Shown here piece by piece: positions 1 to 7,531 of a DNA stretch of 64,000 bases. Numbering within the stretch: the first letter of the stretch is position 1; the number at the start of each line of letters is the position of its first letter. The notes below the pieces were generated by a model. It was not told where the DNA came from, made no database searches, and saw only the letters and a program-made list of their open reading frames with translations. The DNA is from Robinsoniella peoriensis. GTDB taxonomy: Bacteria; Bacillota; Clostridia; Lachnospirales; Lachnospiraceae. The stretch spans positions 1 through 64,000 of the forward strand of contig NZ_JTGN01000002.1 of NCBI RefSeq assembly GCF_000797495.1, written 5' to 3'. A program made the translations under genes and the position numbers.

Positions 1-59
1 TTTGATGAATTTCTGTATGTGGTTTTGAAGGTATATGGCTTTTCCAAAAAGCAGTATAA

Positions 60-131
60 TCCTCGATAGCTCAATGGTAGAGCATTCGGCTGTTAACCGA
101 AGGGTTGTTGGTTCGAGCCCAACTCGGGGAG
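60..131 (+). tRNA. tRNA-Asn (GTT)
   Basis: A complete cloverleaf can be drawn. The acceptor arms TCCTCGA and TCGGGGA pair with one G-T wobble, the anticodon loop CTGTTAA carries GTT, and the T loop is TTCGAGC. The discriminator base is G, as expected for Asn. CCA is not encoded. Confidence 0.95.
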
Positions 132-186
132 CTAAGTACTTAACAAAATGGCTAAGTATTTAAAAGGATAAAAGGCAGTAAAGCAA

Positions 187-258
187 GGCTCCATGGTCAA
201 GCGGTTAAGACACCGCCCTTTCACGGCGGTAACAGGGGTTCAAATCCCCTTGGAGTCA
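187..258 (+). tRNA. tRNA-Glu (TTC)
   Basis: Acceptor arms GGCTCCA and TGGAGTC pair, the anticodon stem CCGCC/GGCGG encloses CTTTCAC with anticodon TTC, and the T arm is AGGGG-TTCAAAT-CCCCT. The discriminator is A and CCA is not encoded. It lies between tRNA-Asn and tRNA-Cys, probably in one transcript. Confidence 0.95.
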
Positions 259-325
259 TTTGATTTGATTAAATTATTTTTAGGAATATTTGATCATCGG
301 GATGAATATAATAGATAATAGATAC

Positions 326-396
326 GGCGACATAGCCAAGTGGTAAGGCATGGGTCTGCAACACCCTGATCACCAGTTCAAATCTGGTTGTCGCCT
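326..396 (+). tRNA. tRNA-Cys (GCA), copy 1
   Basis: Acceptor arms GGCGACA and TGTCGCC pair, the anticodon loop is TCTGCAA with GCA, and the T arm is ACCAG-TTCAAAT-CTGGT. The discriminator is T, the usual identity base for tRNA-Cys. All 71 bases recur on the minus strand at 2131-2201. A terminator follows at 404-435, so this is the last tRNA of the group. Confidence 0.95.
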
Positions 397-403
397 CTTT
401 AGA

Positions 404-435
404 AGCTCTAGAAAGAATACTTTCTAGAGCTTTTT
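404..435 (+). terminator. Rho-independent terminator of the tRNA group
   Basis: A perfect 12-bp stem (AGCTCTAGAAAG, loop AATA, CTTTCTAGAGCT) is followed directly by a T-run. It ends the Asn-Glu-Cys tRNA transcript. Confidence 0.9.
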
Positions 436-560
436 CCATTCATTATATTTGAGAGTATAGATATAATAATAAAAACAAATCCGAAATTCAGTTATATGTG
501 TTATTATATATACATGTTATGTATATTTTATACACTGGAAAAATTGTGGAAAGGAAGTAC

Positions 561-1973
561 ATGATGCATAACCCTAACAGTCAGGAACAAACTATTTATC
601 GCATACTTGCGGGGCAGATACAACTGGGTTTCTTTGATGACGGAGAGCATTTTCCATCAGCCCGGGATATTGCAAAACGCTATCAGGTTTCGTATTGCCC
701 TGCACAGCGGGCTCTCAAAATGCTTGAAAATGATGGTTTTATAAAACTTAACCGTGGTAAAGCCACCTCTATATTATCGAAACCATATGAAAATTATCTT
801 GAAAGTGATACTTTTAAAAAACGTGCTGCTGCATTACTTGACTTAAGTAGAAGTCTCAAGTTAATTTTACCGGTTATCTGTTATCAGAGTTTGTATCATA
901 TTGAAAAGTTATACCCAGACATTTCAGAGACATTTATTTATGGAGGTGTTTTTGTTGACAGGCATTTGTATCAGCAATTTGAAAAATGTTTGCATGCGCT
1001 CATAAATCAAACAGCATTCAGCCTTTACAATGATGTCCTTATTTTTGCCGAAAGTTCCTTTACGGATGTACTTTATACCCATTGCGGAAAAAGTGAAACA
1101 GTTTTGTTTTTGCAGGATATAAATGAGAAATATGTTCAGTGCATATTTGAGTTTCAAAAGGGAAACAGGAGTCTGGTAAAACAAAAGGTAGAACAATTAA
1201 TTGAAAAATTATTTAATAAAATAGAGAACTGCTTAGAAGTATTCGCAGCGAACCTGGAAAATGCGGGTCAGGAATCCTTTTGTTGGGAGCCTCGTAAAGG
1301 ACGAACCAGATACTGCGATATCATTGCAATTGACATGATATGTAAAATTAATCAGGGGGACTATCCGATTGGGGAACTGCTGCCTGGCACTTCAGCATTA
1401 GCAGATGTTTATCATGTATCAGAAATCACGATGCGCCGTACCATCGGCTTACTGAATAAACTGGGCGTAGCAAAAACAATGAATGGCGTAGGAACCAGGG
1501 CAATTGCTCATGGAGAACCCGAAACGCTGTATAATGTGAAGGGGTTAATGCTGGAATATAAATTGAAAACTTTTCTGGAAGCCATGCAACTGCTGATTAT
1601 AACAAGCGAACCCGTTTTTCAGTGTGTATTTCCTTATATCCCGGAGAGATTATTGGATTCCATTGGGGAAGCAATATCCATATCAGATGAAAAAAGATCT
1701 CTGGTTGCAACGCTTAGTGCGGGATTGCAGGCGGTAGTTCATCATTGTCCACTTGCTGCGATACGCGAAATTTACAGTAAAATCACGTTGCTTTTATTAA
1801 ATGGAAGTATTCTGCGTATAGAGGAAAGCGGTGAAGAACCAGTCCTCCATTGGTCAAGTATATCACATGACATAAGGGAAAGCATACATGCCAGGAATAG
1901 TAAACAGTTCGGACATGCATTCCGGGAATTAACGGAGAATAATTATGATGTCATCAATATGACGATTACGTAG
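561..1973 (+). CDS. Transcriptional regulator with two GntR-type winged-helix domains
   Basis: 470 aa. The start is the ATG at 561, just behind the ribosome site AAAGGAAG; the reading frame is open upstream to 498 but without a ribosome site. Two GntR-like winged helices are visible. One spans residues 9-73 (FPSARDIAKRYQVS, ending LENDGFIKLNRGKATSI) and the other about 250-315 (LLPGTSALADVYHVSEITMR, ending GVGTRAI). Each is followed by a helical region of about 150 residues resembling no effector domain I can name (not FadR, UTRA or aminotransferase type). GntR proteins usually carry one DNA-binding domain and dimerise, so two in one chain suggests binding of two sites or a pseudo-dimer. The gene stands alone between two inverted tRNA-Cys copies. 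The regulated genes are unknown. Confidence 0.75.
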   Translation: MMHNPNSQEQTIYRILAGQIQLGFFDDGEHFPSARDIAKRYQVSYCPAQRALKMLENDGFIKLNRGKATSILSKPYENYLESDTFKKRAAALLDLSRSLKLILPVICYQSLYHIEKLYPDISETFIYGGVFVDRHLYQQFEKCLHALINQTAFSLYNDVLIFAESSFTDVLYTHCGKSETVLFLQDINEKYVQCIFEFQKGNRSLVKQKVEQLIEKLFNKIENCLEVFAANLENAGQESFCWEPRKGRTRYCDIIAIDMICKINQGDYPIGELLPGTSALADVYHVSEITMRRTIGLLNKLGVAKTMNGVGTRAIAHGEPETLYNVKGLMLEYKLKTFLEAMQLLIITSEPVFQCVFPYIPERLLDSIGEAISISDEKRSLVATLSAGLQAVVHHCPLAAIREIYSKITLLLLNGSILRIEESGEEPVLHWSSISHDIRESIHARNSKQFGHAFRELTENNYDVINMTIT

Positions 1974-2090
1974 ATTGGGAAAGGATTTTTTTTATTCCAT
2001 AAACAGCCATGAGTATCTGGGGGCAGTATCAATGAAAATTTAAGTTTATGATGCTGCACCCGGCAGATGGTTTGTTTATCATTCAGAGAT

Positions 2091-2121
2091 AAAAAAAGCC
2101 CGGAAATTCATAATTTCCGGG
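2091..2121 (-). terminator. Terminator of minus-strand tRNA-Cys
   Basis: A 10-bp perfect stem CCCGGAAATT/AATTTCCGGG lies 10 bases from the 3' end of the minus-strand tRNA-Cys, with seven A on the plus strand that read as a U-run on the minus transcript. Confidence 0.85.
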
Positions 2122-2130
2122 AAAATTAAC

Positions 2131-2201
2131 AGGCGACAACCAGATTTGAACTGGTGATCAGGGTGTTGCAGACCCATGCCTTACCACTTGGCTATGTCGC
2201 C
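2131..2201 (-). tRNA. tRNA-Cys (GCA), copy 2
   Basis: The reverse complement of this stretch is identical, base for base, to the tRNA-Cys at 326-396, including the T discriminator. The bases directly upstream are also similar in both copies (GAATATAATAG is shared). It has its own promoter and terminator, so it looks functional. The two copies form an inverted repeat around the GntR-type gene. Confidence 0.95.
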
Positions 2202-2219
2202 GCATCTCTTAACTATTAT

Positions 2220-2248
2220 ATTCTACCAAATCCCAATTTATACGTCAA
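2220..2248 (-). promoter_or_regulatory. Promoter of minus-strand tRNA-Cys
   Basis: On the minus strand TTGACG (2248-2243), a 17-base spacer and TAGAAT (2225-2220) lie about 20 bases before the tRNA. Confidence 0.7.
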
Positions 2249-2392
2249 CTACAAATTTTATAAAACTTCTATATCTTCTGTATTAAATGATTGATTTTCT
2301 TTTTACTTCCCAATATAATAATTATACAGTCATATAGCTAAATTTACTATCTGTATTTCAATCACCAAAAACGGTATATTATGCACCTGCTA

Positions 2393-2420
2393 TTGAGCTT
2401 TATGGGGGCTGTGCTATAAT
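2393..2420 (+). promoter_or_regulatory. Promoter of the hydrolase lipoprotein gene
   Basis: TTGAGC, 16 bases, TATAAT, with an extended TGC before the -10 box. The leader is about 105 bases. It contains a good ribosome site (AGGAGGG) and a possible 9-codon leader peptide at 2447-2476 before the real ribosome site of the gene at 2533. Confidence 0.65.
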
Positions 2421-2446
2421 GAAGCCAACTCAGGAGGGAGATCAGT

Positions 2447-2476
2447 ATGAAGGTCAGTAGTAAGGGCATAAGCTGA
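2447..2476 (+). CDS. Possible 9-residue leader peptide
   Basis: An ATG follows AGGAGGG at the right distance and opens a frame reading MKVSSKGIS then stop. It lies between the promoter at 2393-2420 and the lipoprotein gene at 2533. It may be a translated leader, a dead start of an older gene, or chance; the strong ribosome site is the only support. Confidence 0.3.
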   Translation: MKVSSKGIS

Positions 2477-2532
2477 TTCTACCGGGGGATAGATCATGTT
2501 GGTATATAAACGCGTACAGATAGGAGGATATT

Positions 2533-4059
2533 ATGAAGAAGAGAGCTAAATTAGTAGTCATGGTATTAGGAATAGCGCTGGCAATAGCTGGCTGCGGACA
2601 GGACAAAAGCAGTACGGCACAAAGTGAAACGGTGACCCAGGTTAGTACTCAGGGAAGTACCCAGGGAAGTACCGGGGAAACAACGCAGGAAACAAAAGAG
2701 AGCAAAGCTGAAACAGAATCCGTAAAAGAAACAGCAGCAAATACCGGATCAGAGGCACCGAGTGAGGCTGCAAAGGAAAATGGGAATGGGGAACAGAGCG
2801 ATTCTGCCGGAGCAAGTGAGGATGAAGGAAAATTGCTGGAACAGGCAAAGGCATTTGCAAATGATATTGTAACCGGAGATTATGAGAAGATAAAATCGGA
2901 TTATCAGTTTGAAGACCAGTTAAAAGAAGTTTTGGATAATGGACAGCTGGAACAGTCTTTAGCACCGGCAATTGCCGCATCCGGGAAGTTAAATGAAATG
3001 AAAGAGGCATGGGTCAGCAGCCGGTCACAGTATACGAATGTAGAGGTTCCATGTGATTTTGAAACTCAACCCTGGAATATGGTGATCAGTTTTAATAAAG
3101 AAGGTAAAATCGGCGGAATCCATACAGGAGAGTATAAGGAAGCTTCGGAAGAAACATCCATGCCGGAAGGCGTAAAAGAGACTGCGATGAATTTAAAAGT
3201 AAAAGATGGATGGGAATTGCCTGGAATCTTTACCCAGCCGGAAAATAAGACCGAATATGCAGCCGTGGTATTTGTCCACGGCTCTGGTTCGTCTGATAAG
3301 GATGAGTCACTGGGACAGCTCAAGCCGTTCCGTGATCTGGCATGGGGGCTTGCCCAGAAGGGTGTGGCATCTTACCGCTATGATAAGATCAGTTATGTAT
3401 ACGGAAAAGAGCTTGCAGCCGATCCGGATTTTACGGTATATGACGAAACGGTTAATGATGCGGTGGCTGCCGTTAAAATGCTAAGAGAACTAAAGGGGAT
3501 CACAAAAGTGTATGTGGTAGGACATAGCCAGGGCGGACAGATGATGCCGGCAATTGCAGAAGCAGCGTCGCCGGATGGATGTATTATGATGGCAGCTCCG
3601 GCAAGAGGATTTGCAGAGACGATAGAGAGACAGTGTAAATATCTTCAAAGTCTGGAGAAGAATCCTACAGAAGAGGTAACTAAATCTTATGAGAATATGT
3701 TTAAAGAAATTGACAAGATGAAAAATATTGACTCTCTGGGAGCTGATGAAAAGATAATGGGACAATCGGTTAAATACATGAAAAGTATTTTTGATTTCGA
3801 CAGTATCAAGGAGGCAGAGAAGATGACCATGCCTGTTCTCGTTTTGCAGGGGGAAGAAGATTATCAGGTTACAATGGATGACTTTAAAATATGGGAGGAA
3901 CATTTTAAGGAAAAAGCTAACTGGGAATTTCAATCCTTCCCTGGCTTAACTCATGTATTTATGCCCGGTAAATATGAGGACGGAGCAGCTAATTATCAGG
4001 GAGAGAAGCATATACCGGAAGAAGTTATGGCAAGTATAGCCACGTTTGTGGAAAAATAG
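2533..4059 (+). CDS. Secreted alpha/beta-hydrolase lipoprotein with DUF3887-like domain
   Basis: 508 aa. A basic, hydrophobic signal ends in the lipobox LAIAGC, so Cys20 is probably lipidated and the protein sits outside the membrane. Residues 21-100 are a low-complexity Ser/Thr/Glu/Gln linker. About 100-205 resembles the small DUF3887 domain often found before such hydrolases. The rest is an alpha/beta hydrolase: oxyanion region FVHGSGSSD, nucleophile elbow GHSQGG (Ser as nucleophile), acid QGEEDYQV and catalytic His in GLTHVF. The triad is complete, so an active esterase or peptidase-like enzyme is likely; the substrate is not readable. Ribosome site AGGAGG. It is followed 13 bases later by the HAD gene, probably in the same transcript. 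Confidence 0.85.
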   Translation: MKKRAKLVVMVLGIALAIAGCGQDKSSTAQSETVTQVSTQGSTQGSTGETTQETKESKAETESVKETAANTGSEAPSEAAKENGNGEQSDSAGASEDEGKLLEQAKAFANDIVTGDYEKIKSDYQFEDQLKEVLDNGQLEQSLAPAIAASGKLNEMKEAWVSSRSQYTNVEVPCDFETQPWNMVISFNKEGKIGGIHTGEYKEASEETSMPEGVKETAMNLKVKDGWELPGIFTQPENKTEYAAVVFVHGSGSSDKDESLGQLKPFRDLAWGLAQKGVASYRYDKISYVYGKELAADPDFTVYDETVNDAVAAVKMLRELKGITKVYVVGHSQGGQMMPAIAEAASPDGCIMMAAPARGFAETIERQCKYLQSLEKNPTEEVTKSYENMFKEIDKMKNIDSLGADEKIMGQSVKYMKSIFDFDSIKEAEKMTMPVLVLQGEEDYQVTMDDFKIWEEHFKEKANWEFQSFPGLTHVFMPGKYEDGAANYQGEKHIPEEVMASIATFVEK

Positions 4060-4072
4060 AAGGAGGTATCCA

Positions 4073-4738
4073 ATGCATTACCAAGATTTACTGTTCGACC
4101 TGGATGAAACTTTATTTGATTTTAAAGCATGTGAGCAAAGAGCACTCCATGTAATATTTGAGCGGTACAATATTGAATTCACTAAGGAATTGATGGAGTG
4201 TTATTCCAGGATTAACCATCATATGTGGCATGAGTATGAGTTTGGAAATGTTACAAGGGAGGAAGTACTGGATAAGCGCTTCCGGCTAACTTTTCAGGAA
4301 CTGGGAATCAAGGGGATTGCGGATAGCTTTGAAGAGGAATATCAAGATGAGCTGGCAAATGGGGCAATGATGAAAGAGGGTGCTTTAGAAGCCGTGAAAC
4401 ATTTGAGTGAGAACCACCGTTTGTATGTAGTATCAAATGGGGTGGCTACCACCCAGTATGCCAGACTTCATGCAAGCGGACTGTATCCTTTCTTTGAGGC
4501 ATATTTTATCAGTGAAGAAGTGGGATACCAGAAACCGCAGATTGAGTTCATGGAATATGTAAAGGCTCATATTCCCGGTTTTGATCAGTCAGCTGCCCTG
4601 TTAATCGGTGACAGTGAAGCAAGTGATATTCAGGGGGCTGTGAATCTGGGGATACATTCCTGTATCATCGGAGGTAAAAGTGCCCTGGCAACATATGAGA
4701 TTAGCCGGCTGGATGAACTATTTGACATTGTGGATTAA
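4073..4738 (+). CDS. HAD-family nucleotidase, YjjG type
   Basis: 221 aa. Start chosen at the ATG behind AAGGAGG. All four HAD motifs are present: DLDETLFDF (nucleophile and acid Asp), VVSNG, the Lys of GYQKPQ, and IGDSEASDIQGA. Length, a helical cap after motif I and the motif spacing fit subfamily IA, closest to YjjG, which removes phosphate from non-canonical pyrimidine nucleotides. The specificity is inferred from general resemblance only. It lies 13 bases after the lipoprotein gene and is likely co-transcribed. Confidence 0.8.
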   Translation: MHYQDLLFDLDETLFDFKACEQRALHVIFERYNIEFTKELMECYSRINHHMWHEYEFGNVTREEVLDKRFRLTFQELGIKGIADSFEEEYQDELANGAMMKEGALEAVKHLSENHRLYVVSNGVATTQYARLHASGLYPFFEAYFISEEVGYQKPQIEFMEYVKAHIPGFDQSAALLIGDSEASDIQGAVNLGIHSCIIGGKSALATYEISRLDELFDIVD

Positions 4739-4845
4739 AAGAAAGATTTCCTGTACTCGGAAGGGTCATGGCTCTGGGATTAAAACAGACGGAACTGAAT
4801 TAGATAGCAGCCCAAGAAAGTGATACTTTTACACAAGATAACAGG

Positions 4846-4873
4846 ATGACATCTGAAATAATACAGGTATAAT
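4846..4873 (+). promoter_or_regulatory. Promoter of the M24-fold gene
   Basis: ATGACA, 16 bases, TATAAT, about 115 bases before the start codon. The rest of the 4739-4989 gap holds nothing else I can recognise. Confidence 0.5.
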
Positions 4874-4989
4874 AATATTAAATAATATTTTATGGTTAGA
4901 GTAAAACTGCAAATAATCAGGTGTACACAATCAAGTATGCGGTTAAATATACAATGCCAGGTATCGAAGGTGAAAAGGAGAAAATCAGT

Positions 4990-6162
4990 ATGCAGCAGGA
5001 AGCAGTCAGAATACCAAGAGAAGAATATCACAAACGTTGGGAGAAGGTTCAGAAGATAATGAAAGATCATCAATTGGATGTAATCCTGACTTATAGTGAT
5101 GACAGAGCCACACATGGCAATGCATATGCCAGATATTATGCGGATTTACCAACCCATTTTGAAAATGTGCTGTTGATGTTTTTGGCAGACAGTGACCCGG
5201 TCATTTTAACCGGACCGGAAACGGAAGGGTATGCAAAAGAGATTTCTGCAATTCATAATATCAAAGTTTTATCTGAATTTTCTGCTGAGGATGAAGACTA
5301 TCCATTTTCTGTGGTCGAGCCCTTGGAGCAGATTGTGAAGCAGTGTGTGCTGAAAAGTCCCGAAAGAGTTGGGATTGCCGGAAAGCTTTATATGGGGGCG
5401 GAACTCTATGAGGCGGTTGAAAGTGCTTTCCAGTCAGCAAAACTGGTGGATGCAGATAAACTTCTGGAGCCGATGAGAGGTGTGAAGTCCCGGGCAGAGA
5501 TCGCAGTGATACGAAAAGCTTATGAAATTGCAACAGCAGGAATGCAGGCGGCGGTTGCGGCAGTGCGGCCGGGTATTACAGAGCGTGAAGTTGCTGCGGA
5601 GGCTGAATATGTAATGCGTAAAATGGGATGTGAAGGATATGGGATTGATCCGATTGTTGCTTCCGGACAAAATACCAGGCATATTTTAGCACGCACGACG
5701 AATCGCAGGATTGAAGAAAATGATGTGGTTATTATCACACTGGCACCCCGGTATGAAGGCTATCATGGGGCCTGTGGCAGAACAATACTCGTTGGAAATC
5801 CAGGAGAAAAGGTAAAAGCGGCTGTTGATGCAGCGATTCGGGCGCAGGAGGTATGTGCCGAAAACCTGCTTCCGGGAAAAATAGGAAGTATGGTGGAAGC
5901 AATGGGAAGACAGGTCATGAAGGAGGCGGGGTATGAGAAAAACTTTATGTATTCCGGGCTTCATAGTATTGGGGTTATAGAGTTTGAACCGCCTATACTG
6001 GGACCGTCCAGCAGTGTAATGATAGAGAAAGACATGGTTATTTCCGTTGATATTCCATTATTTGAGGCTGATATTCCGGGGATGCGTTTCGAGGACGGAT
6101 ACCTGATCCTGGAACATGGTATGGAAAAATTGACCGATATTCCATTGCTTATTCAGAAATAA
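4990..6162 (+). CDS. M24-fold (Xaa-Pro peptidase/creatinase-like) protein lacking metal Asp residues
   Basis: 390 aa. Start at the ATG behind AAAGGAGAA; the frame runs open to 4921 without a ribosome site. The N-terminal half (about 1-150) is a creatinase N domain (EYHKRWEKVQKIM...DVILTY). The C-terminal half has the pita-bread fold: GVKSRAEIAVIRKAYEIA, then NDVVIITLAPRYEGYHGACG, SGLHSIGV, IEFEPP and RFEDGYLIL. In M24 metallopeptidases two Asp ligands stand where this protein has ITLAP and YHGACG, so both are missing while the His and Glu positions remain. It therefore looks like a metal-free relative, in the manner of creatinase, or a dead peptidase. Single gene with its own promoter and terminator. 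Confidence 0.75.
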   Translation: MQQEAVRIPREEYHKRWEKVQKIMKDHQLDVILTYSDDRATHGNAYARYYADLPTHFENVLLMFLADSDPVILTGPETEGYAKEISAIHNIKVLSEFSAEDEDYPFSVVEPLEQIVKQCVLKSPERVGIAGKLYMGAELYEAVESAFQSAKLVDADKLLEPMRGVKSRAEIAVIRKAYEIATAGMQAAVAAVRPGITEREVAAEAEYVMRKMGCEGYGIDPIVASGQNTRHILARTTNRRIEENDVVIITLAPRYEGYHGACGRTILVGNPGEKVKAAVDAAIRAQEVCAENLLPGKIGSMVEAMGRQVMKEAGYEKNFMYSGLHSIGVIEFEPPILGPSSSVMIEKDMVISVDIPLFEADIPGMRFEDGYLILEHGMEKLTDIPLLIQK

Positions 6163-6184
6163 TAAGATTATATAGCTATATAAT

Positions 6185-6214
6185 GGCGGCACCCATCTGG
6201 GCGCTGCCTTTTTT
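6185..6214 (+). terminator. Terminator after the M24-fold gene
   Basis: GC-rich stem GGCGGCACCC/GGGCGCTGCC around ATCT, with wobble or mismatch at two places, then TTTTTT. Confidence 0.75.
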
Positions 6215-6286
6215 GACGATTTGGAAAAACGATGGAAAAGCATAGGCACAGGTATAATACGGCAGGTAAACTACACCTGCTTTTAC

Positions 6287-6315
6287 TTGTTATTTTTTGA
6301 ATGATAGGCTATAAT
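6287..6315 (+). promoter_or_regulatory. Promoter of the GNAT gene
   Basis: TTGTTA, 17 bases, TATAAT. A small hairpin GCAGGT/ACCTGC (6264-6280) followed by TTTT lies just upstream. Confidence 0.5.
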
Positions 6316-6427
6316 GTCCCCATAGAATTTATATTGAAGAGTTTTATTCCGGATTTTCATAATATAGGAGTATAAGAAAAGCAATCAGACTTGAACTGAC
6401 AGATTCAATGGCAGCAGGGAGGAATTT

Positions 6428-6970
6428 ATGAAGGAATTGAAAACGAAACGTCTGATCATCCGTAGATTTCTGGAAAGTGACTGGGAGGACCTGTATGAAT
6501 ATCTGGCGGATGAAGAAGTTGTGTATTATGAACCATATGAGGTTTTTTCCAGGGAGAAGTGCCAGGAGGAGGCCAGAATCCGTTCGGTCAGCAAGGCATT
6601 TTGGGCAGTGTGCCTTCAGGAAAACGGGAAAATGATCGGGAACCTTTATTTTGAAAGAGGAAAGTTTGATACCTGGGAGATTGGGTATGTATTCAATAAT
6701 AAGTACCAGGGGCGGGGATATGCGGCAGAGGCGGCAAAGGCACTGCTGGAAGAAGGGTTTCAGAATTGGGGAGTCCGCCGCGTGGTGGCTAAGTGTAATC
6801 CGGGGAATCAGCAGTCCTGGAAACTGATGGAACGTCTTGGAATGCGAAGGGAAGGATTTTTGGTTAAGAATATTTTCTTTAAGTCTGATGTAAATGGGAA
6901 ACCAATATGGCAGGATACGTATGAATATGGAATTTTAAAAGAAGAGTGGGAATTTGATAGAGACATGTAG
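6428..6970 (+). CDS. GNAT N-acetyltransferase, RimJ/RimL type
   Basis: 180 aa, behind AGGGAGGA. The start ELKTKRLIIRRF, the acetyl-CoA loop GRGYAAEAAKALL and the late segment VAKCNPGNQQSWKLMERLGM-RREG are typical of the RimJ/RimL branch that acetylates protein N-termini or small amines. YEYGIL near the end matches the usual family ending. The substrate is unknown. Single gene. Confidence 0.88.
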   Translation: MKELKTKRLIIRRFLESDWEDLYEYLADEEVVYYEPYEVFSREKCQEEARIRSVSKAFWAVCLQENGKMIGNLYFERGKFDTWEIGYVFNNKYQGRGYAAEAAKALLEEGFQNWGVRRVVAKCNPGNQQSWKLMERLGMRREGFLVKNIFFKSDVNGKPIWQDTYEYGILKEEWEFDRDM

Positions 6971-7104
6971 TACAGAAGCTGCAGAGATAGAATTAAAACT
7001 TTTATGTATGCCCGGTTTGAGGATTTATAATGGAAGAAACAGATGAAATAGCAAAAAGTCCGGTATACGGAGTACCGGTAAAACAGTTCTTGAAATTCGA
7101 ATAT

Positions 7105-7153
7105 AAGCGTGTTTGAAAAGAAGTTTGGTCTTACTTTTCATACACGCTTTTTA
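7105..7153. terminator. Bidirectional terminator between GNAT gene and glnK
   Basis: Inverted repeat AAGCGTGTTTGAAAAG/CTTTTCATACACGCTT with one mismatch, followed by TTTT; it sits between two convergent genes and can serve both. Confidence 0.75.
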
Positions 7154-7155
7154 TA

Positions 7156-7512
7156 TTAATTATCTGACTGCAGCGCCTCATAGCCTGTTTCACAGGTACG
7201 GATTTTCATTGCACTTCGGATTTCATAACTGAATATCTTTCCATCGCCCACTTCTCCTGTAAAGGCGGCTTTTTGAATGGCATTTATTACCTTTTCCTCC
7301 CATTCTTCTGAGGATACTACAATTTCAAATTTAATTTTAGGCTGCATCATCAGATCTACCTGGGTTCCCCGTACGATTTCTTTGTATCCGCGCTGTACAC
7401 CGCAGCCCATGACCTGGGAAATGGTGATCCCATTTACCTGAATTGCATCCAGAGCTTCCTTTACATCTTCAAATTTTTCTTCCCGTACGATTGCTTCTAT
7501 TTTAATAATCAT
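7156..7512 (-). CDS. glnK: PII nitrogen signalling protein
   Basis: 118 aa. Start at the ATG behind AGGAGG; the open frame extends upstream into amtB. The fold markers are clear: MIIKIEAIVREEKFEDVKEAL at the N-terminus, the T-loop region, PKIKFEIVV, and the C-terminal signature TGEVGDGKIFSYEI, which binds ATP/ADP and 2-oxoglutarate. The T-loop Tyr that is uridylylated in enteric bacteria is Val here (KEIVRG), so control must be by ligands alone. It follows amtB by 19 bases; GlnK-type PII proteins plug AmtB when nitrogen is plentiful. Confidence 0.93.
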   Translation of the reverse strand: MIIKIEAIVREEKFEDVKEALDAIQVNGITISQVMGCGVQRGYKEIVRGTQVDLMMQPKIKFEIVVSSEEWEEKVINAIQKAAFTGEVGDGKIFSYEIRSAMKIRTCETGYEALQSDN

Positions 7513-7531
7513 GAATGAATCCTCCTGTTTC

